DNA of 64,000 nucleotides from Holothuria scabra (Eukaryota > Echinodermata > Holothuroidea > Aspidochirotida > Holothuriidae), in assembly GCA_037179385.1 (NCBI GenBank), contig CM074179.1, forward strand, positions 69,583,806 to 69,647,805, read 5' to 3'. A program made the translations under genes and the position numbers. The notes beneath the pieces were generated by a model that was not told the origin of the DNA, did not search any database, and saw only the letters and a list, made by a program, of their open reading frames with translations. This document shows, in pieces, positions 1 to 13,900 of the stretch. Every line of letters begins with the position of its first letter. The stretch's first letter is position 1.

Positions 1-407
1 TTTTAAAGCCCAAAATTTTCTTGTGCGCTCCGCGCCAACTGATGGTGGCGCTCCGCTTAGATTCAAATATTGCCGCATTTGCGATCTACGTCCTTCTGAA
101 GTTTACAATTTTTCCCAAGGCAAAGGGATATACCTTTCTCTTTAGTGTCATCCCCCAGGCCACAGATCAGAAGTGCCCAGTTTTGGGGTCCCAAAAAAGT
201 GTATGTATTACCATTTTTCATAGATTGATTTTTTATTCTCATTATTTGAGAAGTCGCAGACATGAGATTCGTATTTCAAGGCTGGGTACATCCAGCTTAA
301 AACACATGGGAAGTGCCGTTTCCGGCCATCTGGAGGGGTTTTAAAGCCCAAAATTTTCTTGTACGCTCCGCGCCAACCGATGGTGGCGCTCCGCTTAGAT
401 AGTCTTG
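1..407. repeat. Two tandem copies of a ~341-bp repeat unit
   Basis: The block that starts TTTTAAAGCCCAAAATTTTC at position 1 recurs at 342 with few changes, including the shared motif GGTGGCGCTCCGCTTAGAT. The spacing is about 341 bp. The same family occurs in opposite orientation at 2119-2650 with shorter spacing. This looks like a diverged satellite or the arms of a larger element. No coding potential is supported. Confidence 0.7.
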
Positions 408-985
408 CCGTGCCTGACCCTCGGAGGTACCAGGCCCCCCACTTGTTACCTAGGCCCCCCCCCCCAAATCCCATCCTGGCTACGCCACTGGCCCAGTGTC
501 TTGTACTTAACCGTTGTATTCAGAAATCAAGGTCAAAGTATAAAAAACCACCGTTCAAGGGGCGGAATTCTTATCACCTGTCTTGCTGAACAAAAAAAAA
601 AAAAAAAAAAACCTGATTCCACCCCTGACATAAGTGTTTATCAGTAACAGTGGGCCACTTGGCCCTTCAGATGTTGCTGCTAACACAATCTGAACCCTTC
701 ATATCCAACAAAATCTAAAATCTTCATATGTAACAAAATCTAAAATTTTCATATCTCGACTGTGTGAAGTTTTTCTTTCTTAAACTCCAAGTTGTGCTAA
801 ATGTTTGTTCAACCTTCGATTGGGGAGGGGGGGGGGTGTGCAAATTTACTTGAAGCTGAGGAATAAACCCGTTATCATGACTGGGGGGGGGGTCCAGGCT
901 TTCAACCCTGGCTTGGTATCTATTTTTCGTTAAAAAGTCAGGGATGTATAAGCGTCCCCTTCTTTCACAAAAGGGTGATTGATTT

Positions 986-1095
986 AGCCCCCGACCTCCA
1001 ATCAACATCCCGGGCCATGGCCCAGGATATCGAAAAGCAGACGTACCCTACAGACATCTTAAACACCTACCAGACTGTGACAGTGGCTGATCAGG
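986..1095 (+). CDS. Possible internal coding exon of an unidentified gene
   Basis: An acceptor-like TGATTTAG is followed by about 110 open bases and a strong donor, CAG|GTAAGAG. The peptide reads PDLQSTSRAMAQDIEKQ and then TYPTDILNTYQTVTVADQ, which looks like ordinary protein sequence and not repeat translation. I do not recognise the family and found no partner exon in the 4 kb before NCAPD3. It could be an exon of a gene mostly outside the window, or a stranded pseudo-exon. The polypyrimidine tract is weak. Confidence 0.35.
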
Positions 1096-1104
1096 TAAGA
1101 GTTT

Positions 1105-1290
1105 ACCTCAAGTCAAAAAAATCAAGTATAGGGCCCATCTTAATTCTAACAGTCCAACTCCCATCTCCATAGGACATTCCTGAGCTGAGATATAAAATGT
1201 TGAATTTCATTCACTTAAAACAAATTGCGCAATAATGATTTGTGACTTTCTTGCTGTACAACTCACATTAGCTGCTTTCTGCTTTGTTTC
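1105..1290. repeat. Arm of palindromic repeat family A
   Basis: It contains TACCTCAAGTCAAAAA, then CCATAGGACATTCCTGAGC and GAGATATAAAATGTTGAA. The same blocks occur at 28674-28987, 31513-31875 and in reverse at 29364-29640 and 33322-33570. This copy is a single arm and begins immediately after the donor of the candidate exon at 986-1095. Confidence 0.65.
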
Positions 1291-2118
1291 CCTTCAAAAT
1301 TAAAGATGTTTTAATGACCTTGAACACTTCCTGTTCGTTTGCATAGCATGTTGCACAGAGAAAGATTAATATTTGCATCACCCCGCATGGGCGTCACCAG
1401 ACATTTTGAAAGAGGGATCGAAAATTGCGCGAATAAGGAAGTTATTGCCTCGTAAGCGGCAATGCTCGTGCGAAGGCGTGGTGTCCAGGGGCCCGCTTAA
1501 GGACCCCCGGTGGGGGTGCAGGGGAAACCCCCGGAAGCTCTGAGGATTTGGATATTTCAAATGGCTTTAGTGCGGTGAAATCGTCAATATTGCTAGTTTG
1601 GTAATGCCAAAATTATGATTTCATAAAGGTTCAGAGCAAAACGTGAACCCATGGATGGGCCAAAGAGAAAGTTTTAAATTTTAAAATGACAAAATGGCAC
1701 CAGAACATTTGTCTTTCAAAGTTGGGGTGCTATCGTGGGATCCATGGGATCAGTTTAGGGAACCACCCGGAGTAGTAGCATCCAGAGCAGTGGTTTACGC
1801 AGGACCATGCAGTATGTTGAGTGGTCCCCGGTCTTTTCAAGGAGCCTAGATGCAAAATGGTGCAAGATTTTCGACTTTGACAGGAACCGTGGTGTTAAAA
1901 GTTGAATTGCGGTTGTTTTATTGTGAGGATAAAACTGAAATATTTTGTGTCTTTACATGCAATCTAATGCCATATTAACGCTATCTTTCGAAATAACATT
2001 TTTCTCTTAATTTGCATACTTTTAGGCGCCAAAATAAAAGATCATCGATCGGCAAAGGAGAACGGGAGCATTTCAGTTTGCATTTTTTTCTTTGCCACAA
2101 AACGGCATTTTGTCATAA

Positions 2119-2650
2119 AGACTATCAAAGCGGAGTGCCACTATTAGTTGGCGCGGAGCGTGTGGATTATTTCGAAAAATCAGAACCTCAGATTGCAGGA
2201 AATAGCATTTTCCAGACTTATACGAAGAATCTAACGAGTCCCTATCTCCTTTTGTCGTTTGCAATAAAAACCCCGCCTCAAAATAAGTTTCCAAAACTAC
2301 AAAGTAATCAGAGAGTAAAGAAATACTTAAACCCGAAAAATATCATTAATCATCATATCAAAGACTATCAAAGCAGAGCGCCACCAGTGGTTGGCGCGGA
2401 GCACTGAGAAAATTTCAAAAATCACACCACTCGATGGTCGGAAATAGCGATTTTCAGACATATACACGAGAAGGATCTAACGAGTCGCTATCTTCGTTTG
2501 TCATTTGCAATAAAATGCTTACTTCAAAATAAGTTCGATAACCTACAAGGAAATCAGAAACTCATTAAAAATACTTTGACCTCCCAAAATGTTAATTTTC
2601 CCGAAAAACTATCTAAGCGGAGCCCTACCATTAGCTGGCGTTGAGCGACG
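2119..2650. repeat. Three inverted-orientation copies of the 1-407 repeat family
   Basis: The motif AAGCGGAG...TTGGCGCGGAGC appears at about 2128, 2372 and 2618. Spacing is about 240-250 bp. It is the reverse complement of the motif at 40-60 and 380-400. Sequence between motifs also aligns (GAGTCGCTATCTTCG-type segments and ATAAAA...CTTCAAAATAAGTT). Confidence 0.65.
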
Positions 2651-2751
2651 AGAAAAATTTGAAAATTTTTGACCCCTCAGATGGCCAAAAATTGCGTTTT
2701 CATGCTTAAAAAGGGAATCCATACAATCTTTATGTTTAGCTTTTATATGCA

Positions 2752-2753
<2 letters not shown>

Positions 2754-2785
<32 letters not shown>
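2754..2785 (+). repeat. Poly(A) tract
   Basis: About 31 A residues follow GCAAT. This could be the 3' tail of a retroposed sequence or a simple expansion. A shorter A-tract is at 591-611. Confidence 0.8.
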
Positions 2786-2787
<2 letters not shown>

Positions 2788-2789
2788 AC

Positions 2790-4500
2790 ACACATCTGCA
2801 TCAACATGCTAAGTGATCATAATAATTCCGCATAAAATGTTCTATCACTATTATATAAATGGTGTTGATTTTTTACGGGAAACCATGCAACGGAATTGAA
2901 AATATGCTTATACTTGCTTCTCTATTGTGACTCTTGGATAAATTCAAGATCCGCTGAATTGATGAAATCGTCTATGACTGCTCGAACCCCCGACTGTTAA
3001 TCATTTTACCCATGATATCCCTTGCATGATAAATGGCAAACTGTTGCTCACCGCACCTGAACCGGCCGCTTCCATGGCCCCGTCACCAACGTCTGTGCCG
3101 GTCGGGGAAGGAGTCTAAGGGATGGGCCCCTCCCTGTTAAGAAGTCTCATGAAGGTAGGTGACCTTAGAAGCAATTGGTGCCACCAGGAAGTTACAGAGT
3201 CGAGTCTACCATTTTGTGTAAAATTTGGAACTTAAATTTGACTGACAAAATTTCCCTATTTTTTAGGAATTAAAAATAAGGCATCATCGAGACGGCCTTG
3301 CAGAGACAATCCTTCCTCTGTGAAAGGTTTTGGGAAATTGTATGTCCTTTTTCTCAAACTTGCGCCACATATACTACCTTTTGAAGTAAAATCTGTGTCA
3401 CAAAAGTAGGGCTACTCATCTAAGGATTGAAAAAAAATAACATCCATGAGGGGAGGGAGGGGGGGGGGATGCCCCAATCCCACCCCCTTCGTGCGCCACT
3501 GATCCAGAGGATAGGGGAGTCCTATGACAAAAACCCTTAAGTCTAAAGCCCCTGGACTAAAATGAAGCATTAAAGATAACGGAGGTAAAAATATTGAACC
3601 TCAATTAACAAAAGTGAAGATATATATTTTTTTTCATAGCACTATCTGATCATTGTAAAAACAACTAAATACTGACATATAGCACAGTTGAGTCAAAGGG
3701 GGATATTAAACAAAGGCTATCATATCCATTCAACCAGAGAGGTCTAATCACACCTCCCTGATTCAACGGACACGAAATCTCGAGAGGGCATCCTAATTTA
3801 CAGGTATTTCTGTGTGTCGTAAGGTTAAAATCCTCAGAACAATCGACTGCTACAACAATGTCATCATATTTGAAACCATTTTTCATTGAAATTTTAAGTC
3901 AATATGAACTATCCCGCAGGTGTATTTAAGTTTTAATATTAAGGTATGCTGAGCCTATACGACGTGAAGCATTTTACCCATCAAAATGAAGGGAATATCC
4001 AGAAATGAACATATCATTCAACAAAAATGATAGTTTCGTTAAAAGGAGATATCATTTAAATGCATTTCATGAAAAGTTCTACTAAATATATATAACTCTA
4101 AGGAAAGGTGTAACTACATATAGTAGCCAATGGGAATTGCTAGCTACCGGACGGCATTTCACAAAACGTAAAGGGTAAAATAGTAATGTGGGGGACTCGA
4201 TCATTCTTTAACTGAAGCGAGATTAGGCATTCAACAAATTAAAAGAGAAATACTTTGCAATTGAGGAAGAAATCCTTTTACGACTTTTGGTACATCCTTT
4301 AAACGTTTCTGTAAGAAAGAAAAAAAATACTCAAAGGGGGGATCGTTCACACACCCCCTCCTTGGTGACGCCCGTGCCTCCCCATATATGATTAAGGGTA
4401 TCTCACCTTGGCACAAGGTTAAGTAACTTTAGAAAAAACAAAGAAACACAATGATCAGGAAGATGGGAGGTAGACCACGGTTGCAATTCATTTGTCATGG
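2790..4500. other. Intergenic stretch without a supported gene
   Basis: Short open frames only. It holds G-rich tracts and a fragment ending TCGTGCGCCACTGATCC (about 3490-3507) of the kind seen at transposon ends. Nothing here resembles a conserved protein. Confidence 0.5.
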
Positions 4501-4504
4501 TCTT

Positions 4505-4560
4505 TAATATACTTGAAATTTATGACTTGAGGTACACTTTATAAGCTGCTCTGTAGAGCG
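4505..4560. repeat. Solitary terminus of repeat family A
   Basis: GACTTGAGGTACACTTTATAAGCTGC matches in two halves the right end of the family A copy near 33572-33601 (AACTTGAGGTACAG, CACTTTAGGCTGCT). Only the end is preserved. Confidence 0.5.
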
Positions 4561-4919
4561 TTTACTTCAATGTTTGGCTTCAATTGTGTATGCTGCCATC
4601 TTTTCAAAAAACACCTTCGTAGCCAGTATAGAAGGTGTTTCACGCAAATAACAAACCGCACGAGAATTCAATTTACCAGTACTGCACAGCTTCACGCGCA
4701 GTGTGTTTTTGGCGCCGAAATTTTGAACAAGGTCTATTTGTACTGTACAGTGTGGGAAGGCTTGCTACAACAGTAACATGTACTGAATGTATAGAGGCCT
4801 AGCCTAGGCCTACTGCACTACTCAACGACAGCAGTTACAGTACACCTTACGCAGCAAGAGCTGTATTGTCGAGCGTATTATCGTTGTTTTTAGGATACGA
4901 AGTAAAAATTAACGAAGCA
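4560..4919 (+). promoter_or_regulatory. NCAPD3: Likely NCAPD3 5' flank and 5' UTR
   Basis: This is the sequence just upstream of the NCAPD3 start codon. An acceptor-like run TTGTTTTTAG ends at 4892, so a noncoding first exon and a 5' UTR intron are possible. No TATA box is convincing. The transcription start cannot be set from sequence alone. Confidence 0.35.
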
Positions 4920-4989
4920 ATGGGTTCCGCATCTGAAAGCAAAATCATTGAGTCATTTTTAAACACAAGAATCGGTGACGTAAATGCAG
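4920..4989 (+). CDS. NCAPD3: NCAPD3 exon 1 (start)
   Basis: It encodes [15 protein letters not shown] to VNA, residues 1-23, and ends one base into a codon at GCAG|GTAGGC. The join restores GAA (E) with exon 2. No in-frame stop lies just upstream, so a further upstream start is not excluded. Confidence 0.75.
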
Positions 4990-7900
4990 GTAGGCTTTAG
5001 GAATAATAGGGCCTGATCCTAGGGCCTAGGCCTAACGTTAGGACTAAAACTAAGTTAGGCCCTAGGCTAGGCCTAGCCTATATTCAGTCATTAATGTTAT
5101 TAATTATCATGCAGCATGAGCCATGCATAGGCTAGGCCGAACACAGCCTAGCCCTACAGTGGTCTAGGCTAGCCTAGGAGTAGGGCAACTGTAAGTGCAG
5201 TGCTTCTGTGCTATTGCAGTGCTTGGCTAGGCTCTCTAGGCAAAGAGCAGGCCCCCTCCCCCTCCCAAACTTATTTTGAAAGAAAAAGCAGTAGCCTACT
5301 AGGCCTAATTTAGAATCAGTGCCCGGAAATGACATTTTTAGACAAGTCCCACCTTAAACTAAGACGGCGCTGAAACTCTTATTTTTTTTTCAGAGAAAAA
5401 CAAAGTTTTTTTTTAAATTTTTTTTTCCAGTAGGCCTAAAATGTGTTCCTTTTTTTTCTCCAGTCGAGAAGAGCAGTATAATGAATTTGCTGTGGAAGAA
5501 GTGAATGGTTAATGCCATGGAAGAAAGAAAAGCAGTGGTTAAACATGGATTTGAACCCTTGACATAGGCTACCAGTATAGCACACAATAGCATATAGACC
5601 AGCTGGTGGAGGGCCTTCAAATAATATAAGTACTACAGTACCACATACAAAAAGGCATAGGCCTAAAGGCCCCTACGTATATTTATACATACGTATCCCT
5701 ACAGCCTAGTTATACCATACGCCTATACACGTAAGTGCACTTTCCTGTACAAAAGTGATGGCGCTCTTTGGAAATGTTGACTTTTTGTAGTTGTGTGAAC
5801 ATTACATCATTTTCGAGTAACGGTTAACTGCCGGTTAATAAAATCGGTTAAACGGATAGTGAATTAACCGAAAATGCACAGCCCTAGTAAGTGAATATAG
5901 ACTATTTTACAACGATGTATATATTCCCATGTGTGCATACACCTGTACATTACCGGTGGTTTCTCCCCCTTGCCACAAATGCTTATGAGTTTGACATCGA
6001 ATAAACTGACCTTTTAATGCAGTTTTTTGTAGTTGCCATGACAGACATTTTAAAAAAGTTACGACAGTTGGCAAGGATGTGACAAAAACCAAGTCAAGTA
6101 AGGGTAGGCTGTGCGTTATCTGACGCACCAACCAGTCATACGTTCAGTAATGTAATAGCATTTATAGAATTCATACATGTCACAAATAAAACAGAACACA
6201 AAAAAGTCAGGAGAACAGCACATGAAACTGGGAGACGAGGAAATCTGCATTAATACTTCTGCTAGAATTGTCCTCAGGGCAAACCGTCACTCTCACATTA
6301 CTCAGCTTTTGAATGAGCTACTGTATGTGGTTGCCTGTTAAACAGCGTGTGAAAGTTCTACAAATTACTCCTCCCAGCCTTTCGAGGTCTTAAACTTGGT
6401 ACCCCAGCTTATATCTGATGTCTTACATCCAACAACTACAGTAGGATTAGATCCTCCCGATCGCGCTATCTCTTCCAGTTAAACGTTCTGGCTTCTCGTA
6501 CTACAGTAAGACCTTTTGGGATCGTACCTTCCACCATGCCACACCCAGCCTGTGGAATTCGCTTCTGCTGAAGCTCAGGTCTTTAGATTCTCTTGACCAG
6601 TTTAAAAGGTCCCTCAAAACCTTCCTTTTCTCTCATTGTTTCTAACTTCTCTACTTCGTTGACATCTATAAAGCGCATCGAGCATTGTTTTTCTCTGGAT
6701 TCTGAGCTATATAAGACTTATTATTAGTATTATTATTATTATTAATATTAATACCATGAGTCTTCTAGTAAACTTGGGAGAGCAGACAGACCTGAGATTC
6801 AGTTGGCCTGCAACTGACAATTTCATGTATTTTTGTCTATTTTTATTTTCTGTGATAGAATGGGTCAATTCTGTGTGGGAGCAAGACTTCACCGAACTTC
6901 CACAGATCCCTGAAACACTTCAAGATGTAAGTGGTGATGAAGATTTGGCTTCCTATCTCAGAAACATTGTCAGTGAGTGTCAGCCATGGAAGGAGGATGG
7001 AACAAGACAAAAAGGTGAGAAGATGACACTACTGTACTGTAGGTACAGTACACTGGTACAGCAGCCTACAGGGAGGTGAGATTTAACAGCACACCAACAC
7101 AAATGTAAAGTGTCACCTAATGTAGACCTCAGGTAAAATGGTAAAGTGAAAATGCTTCAACTTCAAGTCTGTTTAGTTTCAAATAGGGGTCACCTACTCT
7201 CTTTAAGTCACCCCTTGTGACAGGCAGGGACTGCTGCAGATGTCAGCATAGAGTTTTTCAGTTCAATTCAATTCATTTATTTTCCACAAAAGTCATAAAT
7301 AATAGGAGCAAATATAAAATAACAGAAAACGGTGGAGAAAGTCTGAAAAAGCAAAAAGCTTTTCCTCAGCAGGCCACCTTTGCAAGAAATAGTTAGTGGT
7401 TTTACGGCCCAGTTTCCAACCAATTTGGTTCAAGTCTAGCTGGCCAGATTTTTTCCAGTTGTGGCTCATGGGCTTTTTTTCCGTACTCCATTGTTTATGC
7501 TGAACACCTAGGGCAATGGCAGTAGGTTCCGTTTTGAAGGTCTTCGGTATGACACTGCCAGGACTCAAACTCAAGACCTCCCAACTGCAAGTCTGATGCT
7601 CTAACCACTTGACCATGCAGCAGACAGTATTTTACAACCTGTAACTAGCCCAGCTTATTAAGTTCATATGGTGTATACTGCCATTGTTTTTGGTGCTGTA
7701 GTAAGGAGTAAGCTACTGTAATGAGACACAACTGTAAAAAAACAGACTATGACTGGTTTGACTTATACTGTACAGTACTGTACTATAGGTACAACTTATA
7801 AAACCAACTGGTTTATTGTAAGGTAGTAAAAGCTGACCTGCAAAACCTCATCTGCGGTGTACTGTACCTGACTCAAATATTTCCTACAGTACCTCAGTCA

Positions 7901-10900
7901 TGAAAGAAGTTGTTAATATTACGTATCTAATATTATCTAACCTTAAACCATTGCGCAAATTATGGGAAGTTGCAGTGTTACAGTATCTACATGTCCAGTC
8001 AAAACTACTGTATTCCAAACCTCTCAATTATACTATAAAAGAGACAAAATAGCCAAGTGTTCAAGGATTCCTCAAAAGAGTGGAAACTCAGCGTTTTTTC
8101 TACTGCCAAACTCCGAGTCCAAAGTATTGTTGCAGTCTTAAACTTGGCAAAAGTTACTGTATGATGTGGATTTAGGGTGGCAATAGCTTGGTGCAAGGGG
8201 GGTTCTCTCCTTTACCCTCCTTCTGGATAGGAGAGAGGGACAATTTACCCCTTTGCTTAGCAGATACACTGTACAATACCATATGGTACCGTACTGTATT
8301 AATAGCAGTGGAGTAGGGAAAACAAGCCGCAACTGTATAAAAAGGCCCTGGTCAGCTTGACTTGAACCAATAGAGGCTTTTCACATGACGTCATAATACT
8401 CTCCGGCGGCCATGTTGGAGTACATGTACCTACGTAGCAAACCATAAGGGACGCGCTTGCTCGTTGAATTGTACACACCGTGCGTATCACAGTGCACACT
8501 GTGAAGTGCGTTCGGCACAAAGCCACGTGTATTCGGCATGAATATCCTCCAGCATGGCGGTTCCGTGACGTAATTGCAAAGCCTCTATTGGTTGGACACT
8601 GGGCAGTAAAACTCCATCTAACCACAGTAACCTAACCTTACAGTACCATGGAAGTAGAGCTCAGAAGATACTATACTGTGCTAGACAACCTGAGGCAAGA
8701 GGCTTGTTAGGAGAAAAAAAAAACAAAAAGAGGAAAAAAAAAGACAAAAAAAAAAACCCACACACACAAATTAAGAGAGAGGAAAGGGGAAAAAGCAAGC
8801 CCAATTGAATTTGGTAGACCTGCATGCTGCATTTAGTAGCAGGCCCCAATGCAATGATCATACTGAACCACAGAAGACTATCTACTGTAAATAACTACAG
8901 TACATCACAGAACCCAGCTCTATAGTACTGTCAATGCTGACACTGTAAACTGTTTGTCTTTGCAGTACACCTTGTTTTTTGGGTCACTGCATACTCAATT
9001 TAATCAAGTCAGTGACTCTAGTAATTATTTCTAAATTAGGAAATTAGCAATACAATTCCTTGGGTCATTTCCCTTAAATTCAAAAATTACTTGAGTCATG
9101 ACTTGTTATGACTCTGTTGCCCATCATAATGTACTAGGCCTGTATACTATAGAATGCGATAGTACAGTATAGAGAGCTTTCACAAGTCCTGCCCCTTTTG
9201 CCAGACTAGAACTTCTGTAGTGCATGCAGTATGTAGTTAGCTGAGAGCATCTAATGACCAAGGTGATGACTTGTTTTTTGCCCTGCAGTTGCATGGCTAC
9301 CTAATATGACATCACATAAAAGTATCACCAATTTTTTCAGTATTTCACTTTTTATTTGAATATTCATTAGGGTGCAACTGTGGCCAGCTTCACTTGAACC
9401 AGTTGGTTGGAAACTGGGCAATAAAACTCTGTTTAACTATTGTAACTCTCATACAGTACACTATGTTGCTCCTCTCCACTGTGTACAGCATTTCAAGATC
9501 ATATCAAAATATTTCAAGCCTCTATACTGCAACTTCATTTATTAACTTTTGGTTTGTTTCTTTAACCCCTCAGAGTTATGGACTATTCTGACAGAACAAA
9601 ACATAACACCAAAGGCACTTGTGGCTTGCCTGTACCATTTCATGCAGAGGGTAGATAAATACCTTTCTCCTGCTTTGGATAGGGAAGTAGCTGTTCTGTC
9701 TGCCCAGCTGTATTTTGTTTTGATCAATGTTCCAGGTGGGTTGATGCTGTACAGTGTTGCATTGTAAAAAAGAAAAAAAAAAATGAAGATCGCAATGTTT
9801 GCCATGTCATGTAGGAGTTTTTGCTTGGTAGAATTGTCATAGATGGTATGGACCACAAGATGAAATTAGAATTACCATGGGATAATCTCCCGTAGCCAGG
9901 TTTCGCCACCAGCTCATGATGTTACTTATGGTATAACTTTTACATCATGCCTGATTGCCTATTCTGTAAAGGCTTGACACAAACAGTCCACGGTCCAAGA
10001 TACCATATTCCATTCATCAAAGGCCTAAAATTCCACATTGACTTGTTGTCTCAACTTCACCTAAAACTCATGAGACTACTGTAAGTACTGTAAGACGTGT
10101 GCTTCTTTCAGTTTAAATGTTGACATCTTTTTATTCAAATTAAAATTGTGCACTTTTGGTTTTTGCAGGCAGTGGAGCCTATGGCATTCTGCATCCTGTC
10201 GTGTTTGAGCAAGCAGTAGATATTTTTCACCTGCTACCTTCAATAGGTAAGTTATTAAACTTTTTAGTCCCATTTTTGAGCTATCGATTTGTAAACCCTA
10301 TGAATGGCAATGAATTCTTCACTAAGGTATTAATGATTTTTTTTTAAATATAATACGTCTTCAGGGGGCCGTTCCACAAAGAGTTACGCACAATCTTAAG
10401 TGTGATTCACCATACTTAAGCCAACAGAAAATCATACTTAAGATCGTGCGTAACTCTTTGTGGAACGGGCCCCAGGCCTTGAAGCTAGGACACTTAGTTA
10501 ATGATATGAAGCAACCCTCAGTGTAAGAGAAGCCCTGTAGCTTATAAATTACTGTACAATATGCTTGTTGGCAACCAGATCAACATTTTAGGTCAAATTT
10601 TTATCTTTTGAAAGGTCAGTGATTTTAAATACTCTTCAATATTGATATTACATAATGTGGCCTTTTGGTATTTCAAGCCTCGGTTTTTAGAAAACCTTGT
10701 GGCTGTTTTCGGGAAACCTTAGAGAAATTTGGTTGTCAGAAACATTTCTCACACACAATAACCAAAGAGTAACCTCTTATTGGTCTTGAAGAAAAAGAAG
10801 ATGTGATATTTGAGGGATGGAAGCTATTGAAGTCCGAAATATTGTTTGATAGAAAAAATCTTGACTTGATCACTCAGCAGTATACTTGTTCCATCGGAGA

Positions 10901-13900
10901 AAAGCAAACTGCTTTTTAATTCACTCCAAGAGAACAATGGTAGCCCTTGTCCATTGGGCAACCAACTGTTAACTTTTGTTTGTCCGTATGAAATTCTAGT
11001 CTTAACAATCGGACAACCACGAAAATAGAGCCCTGTATCTCAGGAGCAACAAAGAGTTGGTGATGTTCATAAGGTTAAGAGCCGAAGAGATTTGGATGTA
11101 GAGGAATTCAACCCTGTGGATTTTAATGTTGATTTCCCACCAATTTTCATAAACCCTGTATTCCGTCACTGTGTACTGTTGTAGTTTAAAGCAACAACAT
11201 CTCGGGTTTGAAAGTCAAATTCTTCCTGTTAATCACCTAACTTATTAATAGATAATTTTGGCATGGCATATTAGGCAATTATTTACCTGACTGCCTCAGA
11301 GCATGGACAAGGAGATTGTTAGCTGTGGTCATATATCCCATTTCATTACACTGGGCAAGAAACTCAGCCAACCAACTGACTGACCGACTAATGGAGCAAA
11401 GGAATTATCACGAACAAACGGAGGCTATATCCCGGGCAGGACTTCCTCACTTCTGTAATGGAGTTGTACTGTATGTATACCATGCATGGCACCTGAAGGG
11501 GTGTGATTTTAGAAAAACCAATTACATCTGAAATTCAGATGCTGAGTACAGTATGCCATTCAAGTAAATAAAAGAACAGGAAGTCTACAGTAGTAGTACA
11601 GTAGTTTACACTTTATGGTGTTAGCAAATTAGAGATACTATAGCATTTGCTTAACTAACTGAAAGTTGTCCAAGGATCAGTCACTAAATGCTTTGATCAG
11701 ATAAATATTTCTTTAATAAATCATGAAGAAAATGAAATTTGGCAAAATTGTAAACATCATTTGAATCTGCTATTAAGCAAAAGAAGGAAAAAAAAAATCT
11801 GTAGGATTTGTGGAAAAACAACCTCAAAAACTCAGTTCATATTACTATGCTTCATCATACTTCAAATATCTATGCCCTGAACTCAACAGGAAAGTAAATT
11901 GTTTTTTCCTTTTTTGACTCATTCTCAGCTCTGATTGCATTTCTACAAAGTACATAACATATTTTGATTGATTTTGCAATTTGACCAACTGTATGGTCCA
12001 GTGGTTGCAGCATCAAACTTGTAATTTGGAGGTTGGGAGTTTGAGTCCTGGCCCAGTCATACAGATGACTTTAAATAAGGAACATACTGCCAGTGTGCTT
12101 GGTGCTCAGCACACAAGCTGGTGAGCCACAAGTGGCAAAAAAGGCTGTGGCTGGTTTGACTTGGAAACTGGGCCACAAAACTCCATCTCACTTACTGAAA
12201 GTTTTAAAGATTTTGTGTTTATTTCAATCAGTTCCAACTGCTGGTGAAGGTGCTAAGAGAAAGCGCCCTCATTCAACACAGTCTCAGGGAAGCAAAGCAG
12301 CCCGGTTGACCCGAGGAAAGAACCAGGTGGTTGATTTTGAAGATGAATCTGATGAAGAAGGGGATGGTGATGGTATTAATGTTATGACCCCTCAAGAAGA
12401 AAAACATTTAAAAGCATGTCTGTTAGAGACCTTGAAGGTTAGTTTTAAAAGAAGGGTTTAAGATCACATTGAGTTTCAACACATAAGAGGGGTACTTACT
12501 GTACATGATTCTAGGCATTTTGGTGAAAATAATATTGAAATCAGATGTATGGTTCTCAAGATAAGAGCAGGTACGTTAAGTCGTCATATTTTCAACATAA
12601 TGTAAACTTAAAGCAAGCACATACTGGAATAATAGAAGTTTCACAGCACTATGTACATGTGGTTCCTCTTTCACATACAGTATGAAAATTATATTTTGGC
12701 TTTGCCTTCCCCTTTTAACCTGCAAATGATTTTAGTTTGGTTCAAATTTTTTGCATAAGTTGGGAAGACTGGATAAATTGAGGTGAAAGTTTCAAAGTAG
12801 GGGTTGTTGGTACAAGCTTTATTTGTTGCAATTGGAATCATTTCTTTATATTCTTTCACCCTTAAGATCTATAGAACTACCTCTTCAAAAAGTGAAGGTT
12901 CTTTAAAACTGTCATTGCCTATGAAAAAAAATAATACTGTAGAGTTCACAGTGTTGACATTTCTTAAATCCCAAACTCATACTGTACCCTACCTCTAAAA
13001 GTAGTTCATGTGTTGTGTGCTTCTGTGACATTTCTTGATTTTTTTTTTTGACAAGTGTATTTTTTTATTTCAATTGACAGGAGTTATTGCAGTTAATTGA
13101 TAAGAAACGTTTGAAGGACAATGAACAGGTGTCATCACAAGTGATATCTCGGCTGGCAGAACTGACCAGAACCACTGGAGGGGATTGTGCTAGGGTGAAC
13201 TTCACTGACAGGTAACAGGCAGCATTTTAAGTTTTAACCAATAATTTTTTTTTTTTGCCTTCTCTCTCTCCAGTGGCCTTTTTGCCTCCCTGTTAAAAAT
13301 GTATCTTCCTTCCCTTTCTGTATTTCTATAAACTAAATTAATTTTTGGACTCAATGTTAGCCAGGATGTCAGCTCTCAAATCTGTTTTGAAAAATCATAG
13401 ACCTACTGTACTGCTGGAATTTAATATCATGTTATTTTGAAGCACAGATATATTCAGGAAATCAATAGCATAGGTGGGTCTAGAAAAATACAAGTTGTAC
13501 TAAATGCATGTGGGTACATGTAGGAACTCTACTTTTTTGTGCCTAGGAAAATATGAAAAATTGTGAAAATTATGATTACTTCCTATTTACTTCTTTGTTA
13601 GTAAGTTAGATGAGGCTCCTAACTGATTGATTTCAGAAGGGCTGGAAACAGCTTTTTTGAGCGGTCGCCTACTGACTGCTGGTCTGATGCATTAGCCTAC
13701 TTGACCATTTACTTCTTGGGAAGTAAATCTTTTGCACTTTTTTGACAGGAACTGTGTGATTGATCATGCTGTTAAATCATGTGGTATGTTCTCAGCATGA
13801 CCGGGGGGGTCTGAACATTTCATTTTGAGGAGTGGTTATTATTTTCAAATTAATTTAATTGTGTGACTACAGTATTCCTCTCTGTAGCAGTTCTTATGTT

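Noticed and set aside
7293..7616. 107-residue open frame, minus strand
   Set aside because: It lies wholly within a tRNA-derived SINE.
7561..7622. A genuine tRNA gene
   Set aside because: A- and B-box-like words are present, but the tRNA fold is not convincing and related copies share long SINE bodies.
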